Below the pieces are notes generated by a model that was not told the origin of the DNA, made no database searches, and worked only from the letters and a program-made list of their open reading frames with translations. A DNA stretch of 64,000 nt. Origin: Dipteris shenzhenensis. Lineage: Eukaryota > Polypodiophyta > Polypodiopsida > Gleicheniales. Shown here piece after piece: positions 1 to 10,624 of the stretch (the stretch's first letter is position 1; each line of letters opens with the position of its first letter). Made by a program: the position numbers and the translations under genes. The DNA is taken from NCBI GenBank assembly GCA_047967505.1, contig CM106538.1. One strand, given 5' to 3'.

Positions 1-619
1 AAAGAATGGAAAGTCCAGAGACTGAGACAGCTTGGCATGCAAGAAGAGCCTAGGAATCCGAATGGAAGTCCAGAAATAATAAAGGCTTATGCAGAGAGAG
101 AGCCGGTGTCTGTTCCTATGCAGGATGACTCCCTGAAGAAGGACTTGCATGATGCTGTAGAGCTTATGAAATCACTCAGTCTAAATTGACATGGAGCCTG
201 CAGGAAGAGGAAGAGGCCGAGGTGTGCAAAACAACAGGAGAGATATACAGGCTGGGAGTGAAGGAAATACAGCTAGAACAGGTAGAGGACGGGGATACAT
301 GAGCAATGTGAAGTGCTGGAACTGTGGAGAGTGGGGACATATCAGCCCTCATTGTGTTAAGCTAGCAAGAGTAGGTGGAGAAGTTTATCCTATGATGCAG
401 AAGACAAATGATAGATCAGGAGACTTCAATGTGGAAGTGAAGGATCTAAATCAACCCTCTACCAGTGGAGTCAAGTGGGAAGATAAAGGAAAAGGGAAGG
501 CAATCAGCCTGATTAGGGTAGAGACTATTCTGGAGATCATGCCAGTGGCAAAGAGAACAAGAAGTGCAATAGAAGAAAAGGGACCTTCTAGCCAAAAAAG
601 GGAAGCATGTGGAGTTTGA
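1..619 (+). pseudogene. gag 3' part with CCHC zinc knuckle (Tat element)
   Basis: An open frame from base 1 ends at TGA 187-189; gag-like coding resumes in another frame at 191, so a frameshift separates the two. The second part begins with an Arg/Gly-rich stretch (GRGRGRG) and carries the knuckle CWNCGEWGHISPHC at about residues 42-55 (C-x2-C-x4-H-x4-C). The knuckle binds RNA in the capsid. It is followed by a basic, low-complexity tail. Assignment to gag is firm from the knuckle and from the protease that follows. Confidence 0.8.
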
Positions 620-1260
620 TCTCAACCCTCGGTCTCCTAAAAAGAAGAGTAGGAGGCCCAGGAAACATTACAAGACTTCAGATTTGCATATGGATCAAGG
701 ACAAGAGGAATACACACTGATGAATGATTTGAAGGGAAGAACAGCCAATATAACTTTTGCATAGTTACTTGGTTTGTGTCCGAAGCTCAAAAGAGAATGG
801 AAGAAGTTGGCTAATCCCAGGAAAAGTAATGAGCAAGAGCCTACGAGAGGAGAGATGGAGATGATGTCTGTAGAAGATCTTCCAGATTTATGCCCTGCAG
901 TGGATGCATGGTATGGAGGTATGAGTGTCGGCGAGGCAAATGTTGATGGCGGTGCATAGATAAGTGTCATGACTCAGGCATGAATGGAGAGGTTGGGGCT
1001 AAAATTGAATGCGCATTCAGATTTTAGGCTTCAATTGGCAAACCATGCCAAGGTCAAGTGTCTGGGTATATGCACGGGAGTAGTAGTGGATGCTTTTGGG
1101 GTATCCTGTGGCATTAATTGCCACATTATGCCTGCTGGTTTGGGAGCATACCCACTGATTTTGGGCAGACCTTGGCTCAGACAGGTGGGAGCAATACAAA
1201 ACTGGAAGATGACAATTACAGTGCATAATAAGAAAGGAAAGGCCAAGAAATTTGATATGA
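620..1260 (+). pseudogene. Retroviral-type aspartic protease region (Tat element)
   Basis: The active-site signature VDGGA lies near 943-957 and is followed at once by an in-frame TAG (958-960). The C-terminal signature YPLILGRPWLRQVGA lies near 1150-1195 and matches the LLGRPWL motif of plant gypsy proteases. The protease would cleave the polyprotein. At least one stop and a frame change lie between the two motifs. A Glu/Ser-rich linker (about 1270-1480) joins it to the reverse transcriptase. Confidence 0.8.
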
Positions 1261-1559
1261 GCAGTAGACGGGATATAGAAGAAGAACCAGAAGAAACAAG
1301 CATGGAAGAGGAGTCAGATAGTGGGACTGAAGAAGAAAGTACTACATCTGAGGAAAAGGGGCAAGTATCATTTCTGTTGAAGGAATCTGATGCAACTGAG
1401 ATACAAGAAGCTAAGGAGGAAAGTAAGCTTGAAGATATGGATAATTTGATGCAACCCCCACCTTCCCAGACAGAGAGAGAAGAGATATTGCTGTCCATGT
1501 TGAATTCCAGTCTGGAAGAAGTGGAGGAGGAGGAGTATATGAAAGTCATTCATCAATAT

Positions 1560-2880
1560 CCAAAGCTGTTTATTACCTCACATGGAGAGATCAGGGGTTT
1601 CAAATGTGAGCCAATGCACATTGAGCTAAAAGAAGGCAGCAGACCTATTTTTCAGAAGTTGAGGAGGACACACAGAGAGCTTTTACCCGTGCTGAGAGAG
1701 GAGTTGAATAAGTTGCTCAAGGCTGGGCTGATATATCCAGTGGAGCATTCAAATTGGGGCAGTCCAGTGGTAATTATTCCTAAGCATGCAGGAGGATGGA
1801 GAGTATGTATTGACTACAAGCCTCTCAATGCAGTAACTAAAAGCAATCATTATCCTCTTCCTTTTATTGATGATATATTGGATAAAGTGGGAGGGTATGA
1901 GAAATACAGTGTGTGTGATGGATACTCTGGATACTTCCAGATTTCAATTGCCGAGGAGGATCAAATCAAAACTACATTCATCACATCCTAGGGTTGCTTT
2001 TGTTACAGAGTAGTGCCATTTGGATTGAAGAATGCACCGGCATGGTATCAGGAGAATACTGATGAAGTGTTAGCTCCTTTCATTGACAAATTTATGAGAG
2101 CATTTCTGGATGATATATGTGTGTACAGTTCCAAGAGAGAGCATGCATGGAGGCTGGATCAAGTGTTCCACAGAATGGATGAAGCACGAGGACAATTCAA
2201 TCCACGGAAATGTCATTTGGGATGCTCCAAAGTGAAATTACTGAGACATATAGTATCCCAAAATGGCATTGACCCTGATCCAGAGAAAATGAAAGCCCTT
2301 ATCTTACTTCCAGCTCCCTCTACATCAAAACAGTTGCAGACTTTTGTGCAAAAAGTGAAGTATATGACAAGATTCATACATTTAGTCTCTCAGCTGTTAT
2401 ATCCTTTGCAACAAGCTATGAAAGAAGAACCTCTGCAATGGAGTGAGGATTGTGAAGCAGTGTTCAATAGAGTGAAGGAAGTGTTGGGAGAGATTGCTTG
2501 TGTGAAAGCTCCAGATTTCTCTCAGACCTTTTATGTGAACCCTTCATTTGGACCTGATGCTGTGGGAGCCATTTTATTGCAAAAAGGGGAGGAGTCCCGT
2601 TAGATGAGGCCTGTGTATTATGCTAGCAGAGTCAAAACAGAAGCAGAGAGGAGATATACGGAGGCAAAGCTGATTCTGTCAAGCTTGGTGTATGCTTGCA
2701 GGAAGTTCAAGGCATATCTAATCTCAAAGCCATTTGTGGTTTTAACTTGCTACCCTTTATTGCCTCAACTTGTTAATAATTCAACACTTTCTCGAAGCAT
2801 GATGAAATGGTTAGTTGAGCTACAAGAATATACTCTCATTTTTGGTGGAGAGCACTTTCAGAGCCACACTGGCAGATCTG
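1560..2880 (+). pseudogene. Reverse transcriptase and first RNase H (Tat element)
   Basis: RT motifs in order: GLIYPVEHSNWGSPVVIIPK, WRVCIDYKPLNAVT, the PLPFIDDILD stretch, VPFGLKNAPAWYQ, then the catalytic block FLDDICVYS (FxDD) near 2104-2130. The connecting and RNase H part reads VKAPDFSQTFYVN and then RPVYYASR. TAG stops interrupt it at 1989-1991 and 2601-2603. The first replaces the Trp that normally precedes Gly-Cys in this family, consistent with a TGG to TAG transition. The enzyme would copy element RNA into DNA; this copy cannot. Confidence 0.92.
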
Positions 2881-3345
2881 TTAACATACAAAGAGGGCCC
2901 CATTTTGGTAAAGGTAGTAGAGAAGAAGATAGATAAAGAGGAGCATGCTATCATTCCAGGAGCATCTATCTTGCATTTTGATGGCTCATACAGGAAGAGT
3001 TTACATCAAGCTAATGGAGGCTATGTGATTACTGATTCAGAGAGCAAGCTGATTCAAAAGGAAGGAGTCCATCTCGAAGCCGGAAGTAATAATGAGGCGG
3101 AGTATGCAGCATTATATGAGGGGTTGATGGCTGCACTTAAGCTGAAGATTCAGAAGATAATGATCAAGGGAGATTCTCTACTTGTTGTAAAGTAGGTTCT
3201 AGGAAGTTGGCAAGCAAGAAACCCGATGTTGAGAGGGTATCTAAAGTAAAAAGGCTGCTTCAACAATTTACAGCATGGAATATCCAGCATGTGCGAAGGG
3301 AGGATAATCAAATGGCACATGAATTGGCTCAGGAGATGAGTGACC
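2815..3345 (+). pseudogene. Second, archaeal-like RNase H (aRNH) of Tat element
   Basis: Acidic catalytic motifs are visible in order: FDGSYRKS (D), NNEAEYAALYEGL (E) and KGDSLLVVK (D). The C-terminal motif HVRREDNQMAHELA carries His-Glu in place of the expected Ala-Asp. A TAG at 3193-3195 stands where the family normally has Gln (CAG), and the reading frame changes soon after. Known biology: Tat elements gained this extra RNase H, which is retained beside the older one. This domain is the reason for the Tat assignment. Confidence 0.85.
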
Positions 3346-3539
3346 AAGATCCAATGATAGCAAAGCTTGAAGATCCACTGTACAGAGGGAGAGAATTCCT
3401 GGCTCAAATAGTGGATTTCTTACTTACTGGACATCTACCTCGGGAGCTTAAGAAGAGTCAAAAATATCACTTCATACGGAAGAGCAGACAGTATATGATG
3501 ATTGATGATGAGCTTTACATGAAAGGAGCTGATCAAATT

Positions 3540-4826
3540 TTGAGAAGAGTACCCTGAGAGAAGAAATATATTATATACTGTCATCCAACCATGAAGGAGC
3601 TTGTGGAGGACACTATGCTTTTGAGATCACACTGCAAAAAATACTTCTGGAGGGTTATGTGTGGCCTTCAATACAGAAGGATGTACAGCATTGGTGCAGA
3701 TCCTGCCATGAATGTCAGCGGATGGGAAAAAGAATTCTTAAAATAAAGCCAAGAAATATTATGCTGGTTTATGATATTTTTGAAAGATGGGGGATAGATG
3801 CAATTGGTCCTCTGCCCAGAACTGCCAAAGGGAAATGTTATATGCTAACTGCAGTGGAGTATTTATCAAAATGGGCAGAGGTGAAGGCAATAAAGAGAGT
3901 GGATAGCAAAGGGGTTGCTGATTTTATATATGAACACATATGCTGCAGATTTTATATATGAACACATATGCTGCAGATTTGGGATTCCTTTGGAGCTACT
4001 TTCAGATAGTGGTCCTGGATTCAGAAGAGAAGTGATAGATTATTTATGCAGCAAGCTGAATATAAATCACAAGTATATCACCCCATACTACCCTCAGTGC
4101 AATGGATTGAATGAGAATTTTAATGGGGATTTCAAATTGATGATGACTAAGATGACTGGGAGCCAAACCAAAAACTGGGATTTAGAGATGAATAGAGTTT
4201 TGTGGGCATACAGGGTAGCGGTGAAGCATAGCACTCAATTCTCTCCATTTCATTTGGTGTATGGGAAAGAAGCAATTCTGCCATTGGATGTAGAGATACC
4301 AGCTTTGAAATTTTTAGTTGAAGAAGGATATGAGCCTGTAGACAGTTACAGGGAGAGGTTACTAGCACTGCAGGTAGTGCAGTTAGATAGGGATTTGGCT
4401 TTTGAGCATTATGCCAGAGTGCAAATGCGGAGGCAAGAATTGGAAAATGCAAAAATCAAGAAAAAAGAAATTGAAGATGGAGACTTGGTTCTCAGATACA
4501 ATAGCAAACTGGATAGTACATTTCATACTACTTTTCAAACCAAGTGGGAAGGTCCATACAGAGTGGAGAAGAAATTTGAAAATGGAACTTACCAATTGAC
4601 TGATTTAGATGGTAAAAAACAAAAGAAGAGAGTCAATGGTGTCTGGTTGAAGAAATACTTCGCACGGTTGATGGTAGCACTGAAAGAAGAGGATCATGAA
4701 GATAATGAGCTGTGGCAGAATCAATGGAAGTCAGTGCAAAGTGAAAAAGAAGAAAATTTGGATCTGTCATCTCTTTTTGGCTCACTACTGGAAATGAATG
4801 TCACAGCAGAAGAGTGGGGTTGCTAA
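3540..4826 (+). pseudogene. Integrase (DDE core plus GPY module), Tat element
   Basis: The zinc-binding N-terminus is split across frames (3560-3720, ending WCRSCHECQR). The core has GIDAIGPLP (first Asp), LLSDSGPGF (second Asp; SDNG is usual, here SDSG) and NGLNENFNG (Glu). The C-terminal module reads WEGPYRVEKK, NGTYQLTDLDG and VNGVWLKKYF. A 28-bp tandem duplication inside the core shifts the frame. The open frame ends at TAA 4824-4826. The enzyme would insert element DNA; this copy is not functional. Confidence 0.9.
3920..3975 (+). repeat. Perfect 28-bp tandem duplication in integrase core
   Basis: The 28-base unit starting GATTTTATATATG occurs at 3920-3947 and again, identical, at 3948-3975. 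Because 28 is not a multiple of three it breaks the integrase frame. Identity of the two copies suggests a young slippage or template-switch event. Confidence 0.95.
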
Positions 4827-6846
4827 AGGTGTGCGAAGATTTTTGAAAACCCCAAACTTGTCTTGTACATATGTACATGTGTGATGTTCAACTTATGTGT
4901 GTGCTTGCTGGCTGCTGGCATTCAATGAGATTTTGTGTAAGCAGTTTTCGAGTCCTCCATAATATCCAGAGTTGGGAATGTGTGCATTAAGTGACTTGGT
5001 CTAAGTTTTGTGGGAAGCCTTGGGAGTGGTAAAAAGGCACATATGAGGTGGCTAATTCAGAATGGGGCTGGAATCAAAAAGGTATCCATACATGTGGCTA
5101 TGTAATAGAGGAGGGAAGCTTCTTGTTGAGGAGCGAGCATGTACGTGAAGCTTGGGCATGAAGGAGAATTCGGGAAGTTTTCCGGAACGCACAGGGAATA
5201 GACACGCAAGTGGAGAGGGAAAAGAAGAGGTGGATGGAGTTCTGAAAAAGGTCTCTACTAGGCAGGCGGTGAGGATCTCAGTGAAGGGGGGAGAGCTTCG
5301 GGAGAGGGTCATTGCCACTATACAGTAGGGAGGATTGTAAGTTACGGAGAAGGTACTCCTGGATGGAGCTGTTGCGACACTATGCATGCGGGCTGTTGCT
5401 TCCGGACGGGAGAGGGACTTGACGACTGAAAGGCTGTAGCAGTTGGTGGTGGCTAGAGGATCATGGCGACGCGGGTGTACTGCAAGCTCATCGTGAAGGT
5501 GAGGCCATGTCTAAAGCAGGAAGAGCCACGGAAGAGCACAGAAGGTAGCTCTGTTGGGTCGTCATGCAGCAAATGACCTTGGATTATAGGCTTTGCTGAA
5601 GAGGTCGATGGATGCTTGGAAGGGGGAAAAGCAGAGAAAAAGAGGCATTTTCAGCACGCCCTGATCTGGAGAGCTGGAGGGAGCAAGGAGCCTGGTCAGA
5701 GATGCTTGCAGGTGAGCCTGGAGTGCAATTTTCGAGCAGAGCTGAACTTGCATCCTGGAGGCTGTGGACAACGAGCTCTTGGCAGAGGGAGCATTTCCAT
5801 CGCGGGAAGTTGCTGTTTTTTGCTATCCCTGGGTGTCAGAAGAAGTAAGCAATCGTGAATTTGCTGAAATCAAGTGTCGGAAGCAAGAGGGAAGCAGGGC
5901 AATCAGATTTTTGTTCAGAAACGGAGCCAGGACAGTCACGAAAGAAGGGCAACCTGATTTGTGGGAGGAAGTGCTGCTGATTTTGCATGCTGAAGGAGCT
6001 AGAAGCTGGGAGATTTCAAAAAGGTGGTTCCTGGTCAGTAGAACTTGCAGACAGAGGTGAAGAGAGTGAGGTCGATTTCAGATTTGGTTGTTTTCTTGCT
6101 GCCCGAAGTTTGTACTAGCTGGAATTCACTGCCTGGGTAAAAAGGAATGCATAAACAGTTGTTATTTGGCTGATATTCACCAGAAGAAGTGGGCTGCTAC
6201 TGTGTTTCGTGAAGAGGGAGGCAGTAGGAACTTGCTGAAAAATACAAAAATCAGACCTGTTTTGGTGTGAGGAGGTTGTTGGCAATAGGAAGAGGCTCCA
6301 GGTTCTTGAAGAATTTTCAGTTCAGATTTTATGTGGGTCAGGGGAGAAGCCACAGGAGGAGATTTGGACAGGAAAGTTGCAGTTTTTTGTCATTTCGAGC
6401 TCTTTTTTGATAAATACAGTTTGCCGTAATTGTTTTGAGGTGTTCTCGAGGTGTTGTGGGCCAGGAGCTTCGGAAAAGAGGTGTTTTCTGAATTTCTAAG
6501 TTGGCTGCAGCAAAACAGCAGCAGAAGGGGTGAAACAGGAGTTGTTTTGTGGAGTCTGGAGTCAAATATATGCAAGTTTTGAAGCGGAACTATGTGGCCT
6601 TGTTGTAGCAAAGAATCTGTGATCTTTTGATGCTAGAGAGTGTATCAAATCAGACTGGAATTGAGCTGATTTGTAAGTTGAATATAGTCTCATGTGTGGG
6701 ATCACTCTGGACGGGTTTTCCTGTGGAGTTTTGTGTAAAGAGTCAAAGCTGAAACTGAGTTTTTGTATACATGCTTGAAATAAAGTCTGTTGATATCTCT
6801 GGGTGTTTAGTTCTGGGTGAGTTTGTTCTGCGTGTGAGAGTGTGAC
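4827..6846 (+). other. Non-coding 3' part of Tat element: 3' UTR plus presumed 3' LTR
   Basis: No protein family is recognisable here. Several purine-rich tracts (for example 5213-5232 and 5280-5306) could be the polypurine tract preceding the LTR. None can be fixed because the matching 5' LTR is off-window. The AATAAA signal near 6779 fits the LTR R region. Short open frames between 5600 and 6270 look like chance. Confidence 0.5.
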
Positions 6847-7543
6847 ACGCTATAAAGGCGCTATACCGCTTCCGTGTCATCAACGTCCACATGTACAAGA
6901 CCTAGTGGGCACCTAGCGAGCTTCCGATGAAGCTTAGCTTTTATAGAGAGTAGTGTCTACAGATCTCACAGTAATGTTTCATCGACCCGCCTGGCTACAC
7001 TTGGATACACCTCACCCACAATTTGAGGATCTCAATCAGGCGATTTCACACTTCTTCTCACAAACTAAGCATTGAGACTAGACGGGCTAAGGGAATCCCT
7101 TAGGAGGGCCACATTTGCACTATATGTCACATGCGGGAAATTCAATCAGAGGAGCACTTTGCTTTCAAATATACATATACTGGAGGTTGAGCTGGAGAAG
7201 CACGTTGTTTTTAGATGTACTATGTAATATGAAATCCATAGAAATGGATTCAGACCCTTTCCAACCTCCTAGTTCATCCAGATCAGAGGCGGTAGCGATT
7301 TTTTTCTCCATGAGTCCTTAGGATACAGAGACCTACTACTCAGGAGATAGAGACAAGTCGGAATCCAAAGAGAGAGTAAATATTGGTTTTTTCAATAAGG
7401 TGGAACAGGCCACCAATCCCCACGGAGATGACACAATCGAGACCCTAAAAGTGACACGACAAGACCCACCAGTGCCTCCACCCACACATAAGGCTTGGAG
7501 ATCTTCCTCTATGTTCATTGGCTCGAAAAGACAATTGACTAGG
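6847..7543. other. Flanking sequence, nothing recognised
   Basis: No domain, repeat or RNA gene is recognised. It begins with a short direct repeat of CGCTATA (about 6849 and 6861). It lies to the left of the hAT element and may belong to the intron or 3' flank of the minus-strand helicase gene. Confidence 0.4.
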
Positions 7544-7551
7544 GTGACAAT
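7544..7551. repeat. Left 8-bp target site duplication GTGACAAT
   Basis: GTGACAAT directly precedes the left terminal repeat of the hAT-like element and recurs exactly at 10617-10624 after the right terminal repeat. Eight bases is the hAT family standard. Confidence 0.9.
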
Positions 7552-7561
7552 CACAGTTACG

Positions 7562-7735
7562 CTGAAACGCGTTTCAGAGCCCAGCCAGGCCTAAAACGCC
7601 ATTTCAGAGAAGCCCCGTGTCCTGAAACACGTTTCAAGGTCTGAAACGTTTCAGGACCCTGAAACGGCTGGCTGAAACATTTCAGCCAGTCTGAAACGCG
7701 TTTCAGAGAACTGAAACGGGCCGTTTCAGACAACA
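7562..7735. repeat. Cluster of palindromes TGAAAC-n-GTTTCA
   Basis: About seven palindromic or near-palindromic units lie in 174 bases. Two contain TGAAACGCGTTTCA; others are TGAAACACGTTTCA, TGAAACGTTTCA, TGAAACATTTCA and TGAAACGGGCCGTTTCA. They form the left subterminal region of the hAT element. Variation in the centre with conserved TGAAAC arms suggests a binding-site array. Confidence 0.9.
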
Positions 7736-7746
7736 CAGGCTGCTAG

Positions 7747-8568
7747 TGTTAAGCAACTAGCAATCCCCAATTTTTGGGGCAAACATACCAGTCTGCAAGC
7801 CAGCCAAAAGGTCAGCCAGCAGGGGTCTGGCCAACCAGAACTGGCCGACCAGCAGCCAGCAGGGGTCTGGCCGACCAGAACTGGCCAACCAGCTGGCCGA
7901 CCAGCTGGCAGGCCCACCGACCAGCTGGCCGACCAGCTAGGTCAGGCCTATAAAGGCACTAGCCCCCACACTCTCAGTGACTGGACAGGACCTGGAGCTG
8001 CTCCTCATCTCCTCCATCCTTTGCTGCAGCCCCGCCTGCTCCAGTTCTGCTTTCTGCCATCTTCTCCTACCTCAGGACAGGACCTGCAGCTGCTCTACAC
8101 ATCCTCCATCCTTTGCTGCAGTCCCTTCTACTCCAGATCTGCCCCCCCTTGCTCCAGATCTGTCCCTTCTGCTCCTCTGCTCCAGATCTGCTCCTTCTGC
8201 CCCAGATTTGCTCCTTTTCTTCATCATGTTGCTATTCCAGATAGCCTGAAGGTTCCTTCCTCAGAGCATGCTGGTTTTCAGCCATTTCCTAGGCAGCTCC
8301 AGCCCTTCATCATCTTCGTCATCATCAAGCTACACGGAGGACTGCGTTTTGCTCCCTCTGCTGCTATCATTTTCTACTGTTTCTCTATATGGAATCATCT
8401 TTCTCATTCACCTCAGCCACGATCTTTGAGACACGACGGCTTGAGGTCCTTGTATTCAGTTTTTCATATTACCGACAGGCACTATGTTTTCTGAGTTCCG
8501 TTCTTCAGTTGTGTCTGAGTATTGTCTATTTTTTATCGCTCCACTGCAAACCCTATCGTTTCTCTATA
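7747..8568 (+). repeat. 5' LTR (822 bp)
   Basis: It is nearly identical to 9361-10160. Its U3 has short repeats built from CTGGCC and GACCAG; this copy has roughly 12 bp more of that motif than the right LTR. Downstream are several copies of CTCCAGATCTG. The length difference (822 against 800) reflects small indels. Confidence 0.95.
7949..7955 (+). promoter_or_regulatory. LTR TATA box (TATAAAG)
   Basis: TATAAAG follows the GC-rich U3 repeats and is conserved in the right LTR at 9551-9557. It is the likely core promoter of the element. Confidence 0.7.
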
Positions 8569-8580
8569 TGGTATCAGAGC
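8569..8580 (+). other. Primer binding site TGGTATCAGAGC
   Basis: It directly abuts the 5' LTR and is the standard plant initiator-methionine tRNA primer site. It fixes the element as plus-oriented. Confidence 0.95.
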
Positions 8581-9349
8581 CATGGTGATCTAAAGACCCC
8601 AGATCTCTGGTGATCTAAAGATCCTGCTTCTTCAAGGAGGCCATAGGTACGGGGAGCATCACTCCTATGAACATATCAGTTTCCTCTTCATTCCGCTGCG
8701 CACCATCCCTCCCTCCCTTTCAGAACTCCATCTTCTACTCCCATCCCTCCCTCCCTTTCTTACCTCCATCTTCTACACCCATCCCTCCCTCCCTTTTCGG
8801 TTTCAGGCTTGACACTCCCCATTCCTTCGAACAAGGAGGTCATGATCCTTCACCTCTACCAGATCTCCATCGGCATCGACTTCCAGGATCTACAAGTTCT
8901 CCCTAGGAAGGACCCTTTCTGTTCAGATGTGTCTTGATGACTGTTGTTTCGAATTCTTCTACATTCATGGAGGCGGGGATAGACTCCTCTCTCCCGAGGT
9001 TCAAGATCGGGCACACACTGGATCACTGTTCAGCTCCGACCTCTTCCTTTGGTGAAATCCTACCATCTCTGGATTATCAGTGCTGCTACGACATATTTGT
9101 CCTTTACTTTTGCTTTTCCCTCCACCTTTCGGCAGTGAGAGAGGGTGGCTTATTCTCTCGAGCTTCACAGTGTTCTTATTTCTGCTGATCATACGTGTAA
9201 CTCAAGCACTTGAGGAAGTGAACAATTCCCTTGCAAAGGCACTCCTCTTGTGATCATCTCTTGGGCATTTCACAGGGATAGCCACCATCATCGACGACAT
9301 CCCTACACGAAGCTCCAAGCACACAAAGTCTGCCCCTCTAAATTGGCAA
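8581..9349 (+). other. Non-coding interior of LTR element
   Basis: No gag, protease, RT or integrase motif in any frame. It contains pyrimidine-rich direct repeats (CATCCCTCCCTCCCTTTC, about 8703-8795). Open frames here look fortuitous. Confidence 0.7.
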
Positions 9350-9360
9350 TTGAGAGCGGG
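9350..9360 (+). other. Polypurine tract TTGAGAGCGGG
   Basis: Purine-rich bases immediately before the 3' LTR, the expected place for plus-strand DNA priming. Confidence 0.75.
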
Positions 9361-10160
9361 TGTTAAGCAACTAGCAATCCCCAATTTCTGGGGCAAACAT
9401 ACCAGTCTGCAGGCCAGCCAAAAGGTCAGCCAGCAGGGGTCTGGCCAACCAGAACTAGCCGACCAGCAGCCAGCAAGGGTCTGGCCGACCAGAACTGGCC
9501 AACCAGCTGGCAGGCCCACCGACCAGCTGGCCGACCAGCTAGGTCAGGCCTATAAAGGCACTAGCCCCCACACTCTCAGTGACTGGACAGGACCTAGAGC
9601 TGCTCCTCATCTCCTCCATCCTTTGTTGCAGCCCCGCCTGCTCCAGTTCTGCTTTCTGCCATCTTCTCCTACCTCAGGACAGGACCTACACCTCCTCCAT
9701 CCTTTGCTGCAGTCCCTTCTACTCCAGATCTGCCCCCCCTTGCTCCAGATCTGTCCCTTCTGCTCCTCTACTCCAGATCTGCTCCTTCTGCCCCAGATCT
9801 GCTCCTTTTCTTCATCATGTTGCTATTCCAGATAGCCTGAAGGTTCCTTCCTCAGAGCATGCTGGTTTTCAGCCGTTTCCTAGGGCAGCTCCAGCCCTTC
9901 ATCATCTTCGTCATCATCAAGCTACACGGAGGACTGCGTTTCGCTCCCTCTGCTGCTATCATTTTCTACTGTTTCTCTATATGGAATCATCTTTCTCATT
10001 CACCTCAGCCACGATCTTTGAGACACGACGGCTTGAGGTTCTTGTATTCAGTTTTTCATATTACTGACACGCACTATGTTTTCTGAGTTCCGTTCTTCAG
10101 TTGTGTCTGAGTATTGTCTATTTTTTATCGCTCCACTGCAAACCCTATCGTTTCTCTATA
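9361..10160 (+). repeat. 3' LTR (800 bp)
   Basis: Starts TGTTAAGCAACTAG and ends TTTCTCTATA as does the left copy. It is followed by the target duplication GCTAG. TATA box at 9551-9557. Confidence 0.95.
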
Positions 10161-10616
10161 GCTAGGTCTCCAAAATGACGCGAAATCCGCCGCCAATCCC
10201 GTTTTTGGTCTTTTTGATTTCGATTTTGGCCTCCTTCCACTCCTTCAGCCTCATACTCTCTCCATCCTCAAGGTTTTCCATCCCTCCTTGAGCCCCATTC
10301 ACTCCTTTCCTCTCCTTTCTCTCCTGCAAGCTGCTTTAGCCCTCCATCATCATCTACTCCCCTCCAGCCCACTCCTTCAGCCCTCTCTTTCAGCCATCTG
10401 CCACTTTCAAGTTTCAGCCCTCTATTTCAACCCTTGGCTCTCTTTCAAGCTGTAGGCTATAGCATTCTAAATGTGTGTGTTCTCATCTCAAAACCCCCTT
10501 TTCTAAACCCCCCTTGCTGACATGGCATTTCCCCGTTTCAGTCCTCCCAAAAATCCCGAAACGTTTCCGTTTCCGTTTCCGTTCCCCGTTTCCCCGTTTC
10601 TCTTCCCCTAACTCTG

Positions 10617-10624
10617 GTGACAAT
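10617..10624. repeat. Right 8-bp target site duplication GTGACAAT
   Basis: Exact repeat of 7544-7551, immediately outside the right hAT terminus. Confidence 0.9.

Larger units (their letters stand above)
1..6846 (+). mobile_element. Ty3/gypsy LTR retrotransposon, Tat lineage, decayed, 5' end outside window
   Basis: The order gag zinc knuckle, aspartic protease, reverse transcriptase, RNase H, second (archaeal-like) RNase H, integrase is read left to right on the plus strand. The second RNase H between the first one and the integrase is the known hallmark of plant Tat/Ogre elements. All domains are broken by stops and frameshifts, so the copy is dead. The window opens inside gag, so the 5' LTR and primer site are not visible. 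The right edge is approximate: an AATAAA signal lies near 6779 and a plausible LTR end (GTGTGACA) near 6846. Without the 5' LTR the terminus cannot be proven. Confidence 0.9.
7747..10160 (+). mobile_element. Complete non-autonomous LTR retrotransposon (2.4 kb, no coding)
   Basis: Two long direct repeats (7747-8568 and 9361-10160) enclose 792 bp. The left one abuts the primer site TGGTATCAGAGC; the right one is preceded by purine-rich TTGAGAGCGGG. The element is flanked by a 5-bp duplication, GCTAG at 7742-7746 and 10161-10165. The interior has no gag or pol motif, so replication would need proteins from another element. Its size exceeds classic TRIMs because the LTRs are about 800 bp. Both LTRs start TGTTAAG and end TCTCTATA, giving TG...TA termini instead of TG...CA. 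Confidence 0.95.
7552..10616. mobile_element. Non-autonomous hAT transposon (646 bp) interrupted by an LTR element
   Basis: The left end is CACAGTTACG (7552-7561). The right end, read inward on the minus strand, is CAGAGTTAGG (10607-10616), matching 8 of 10 bases. Both sides carry the 8-bp duplication GTGACAAT. Removing the nested LTR element (7747-10160) and one GCTAG leaves about 646 bp without coding capacity. Subterminal regions are rich in GAAAC/GTTTC, including palindromes at 7562-7735 and a run of CCGTTT units at 10560-10600. Such subterminal repeats are typical transposase binding sites in hAT elements. The interior (10166-10500) is CT-rich and otherwise featureless. Confidence 0.85.

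Noticed and set aside
5612-6060. Plus-strand open frames downstream of the Tat integrase
   Set aside because: No known domain; position fits untranslated region or LTR, and several frames overlap.
8021-8494. 157-codon plus-strand frame in the LTR (also 9350-10067 in the other LTR)
   Set aside because: Lies wholly in LTR sequence with CCAGATCTG repeats; composition is Pro/Ser/Leu-rich and no gag or pol motif appears.
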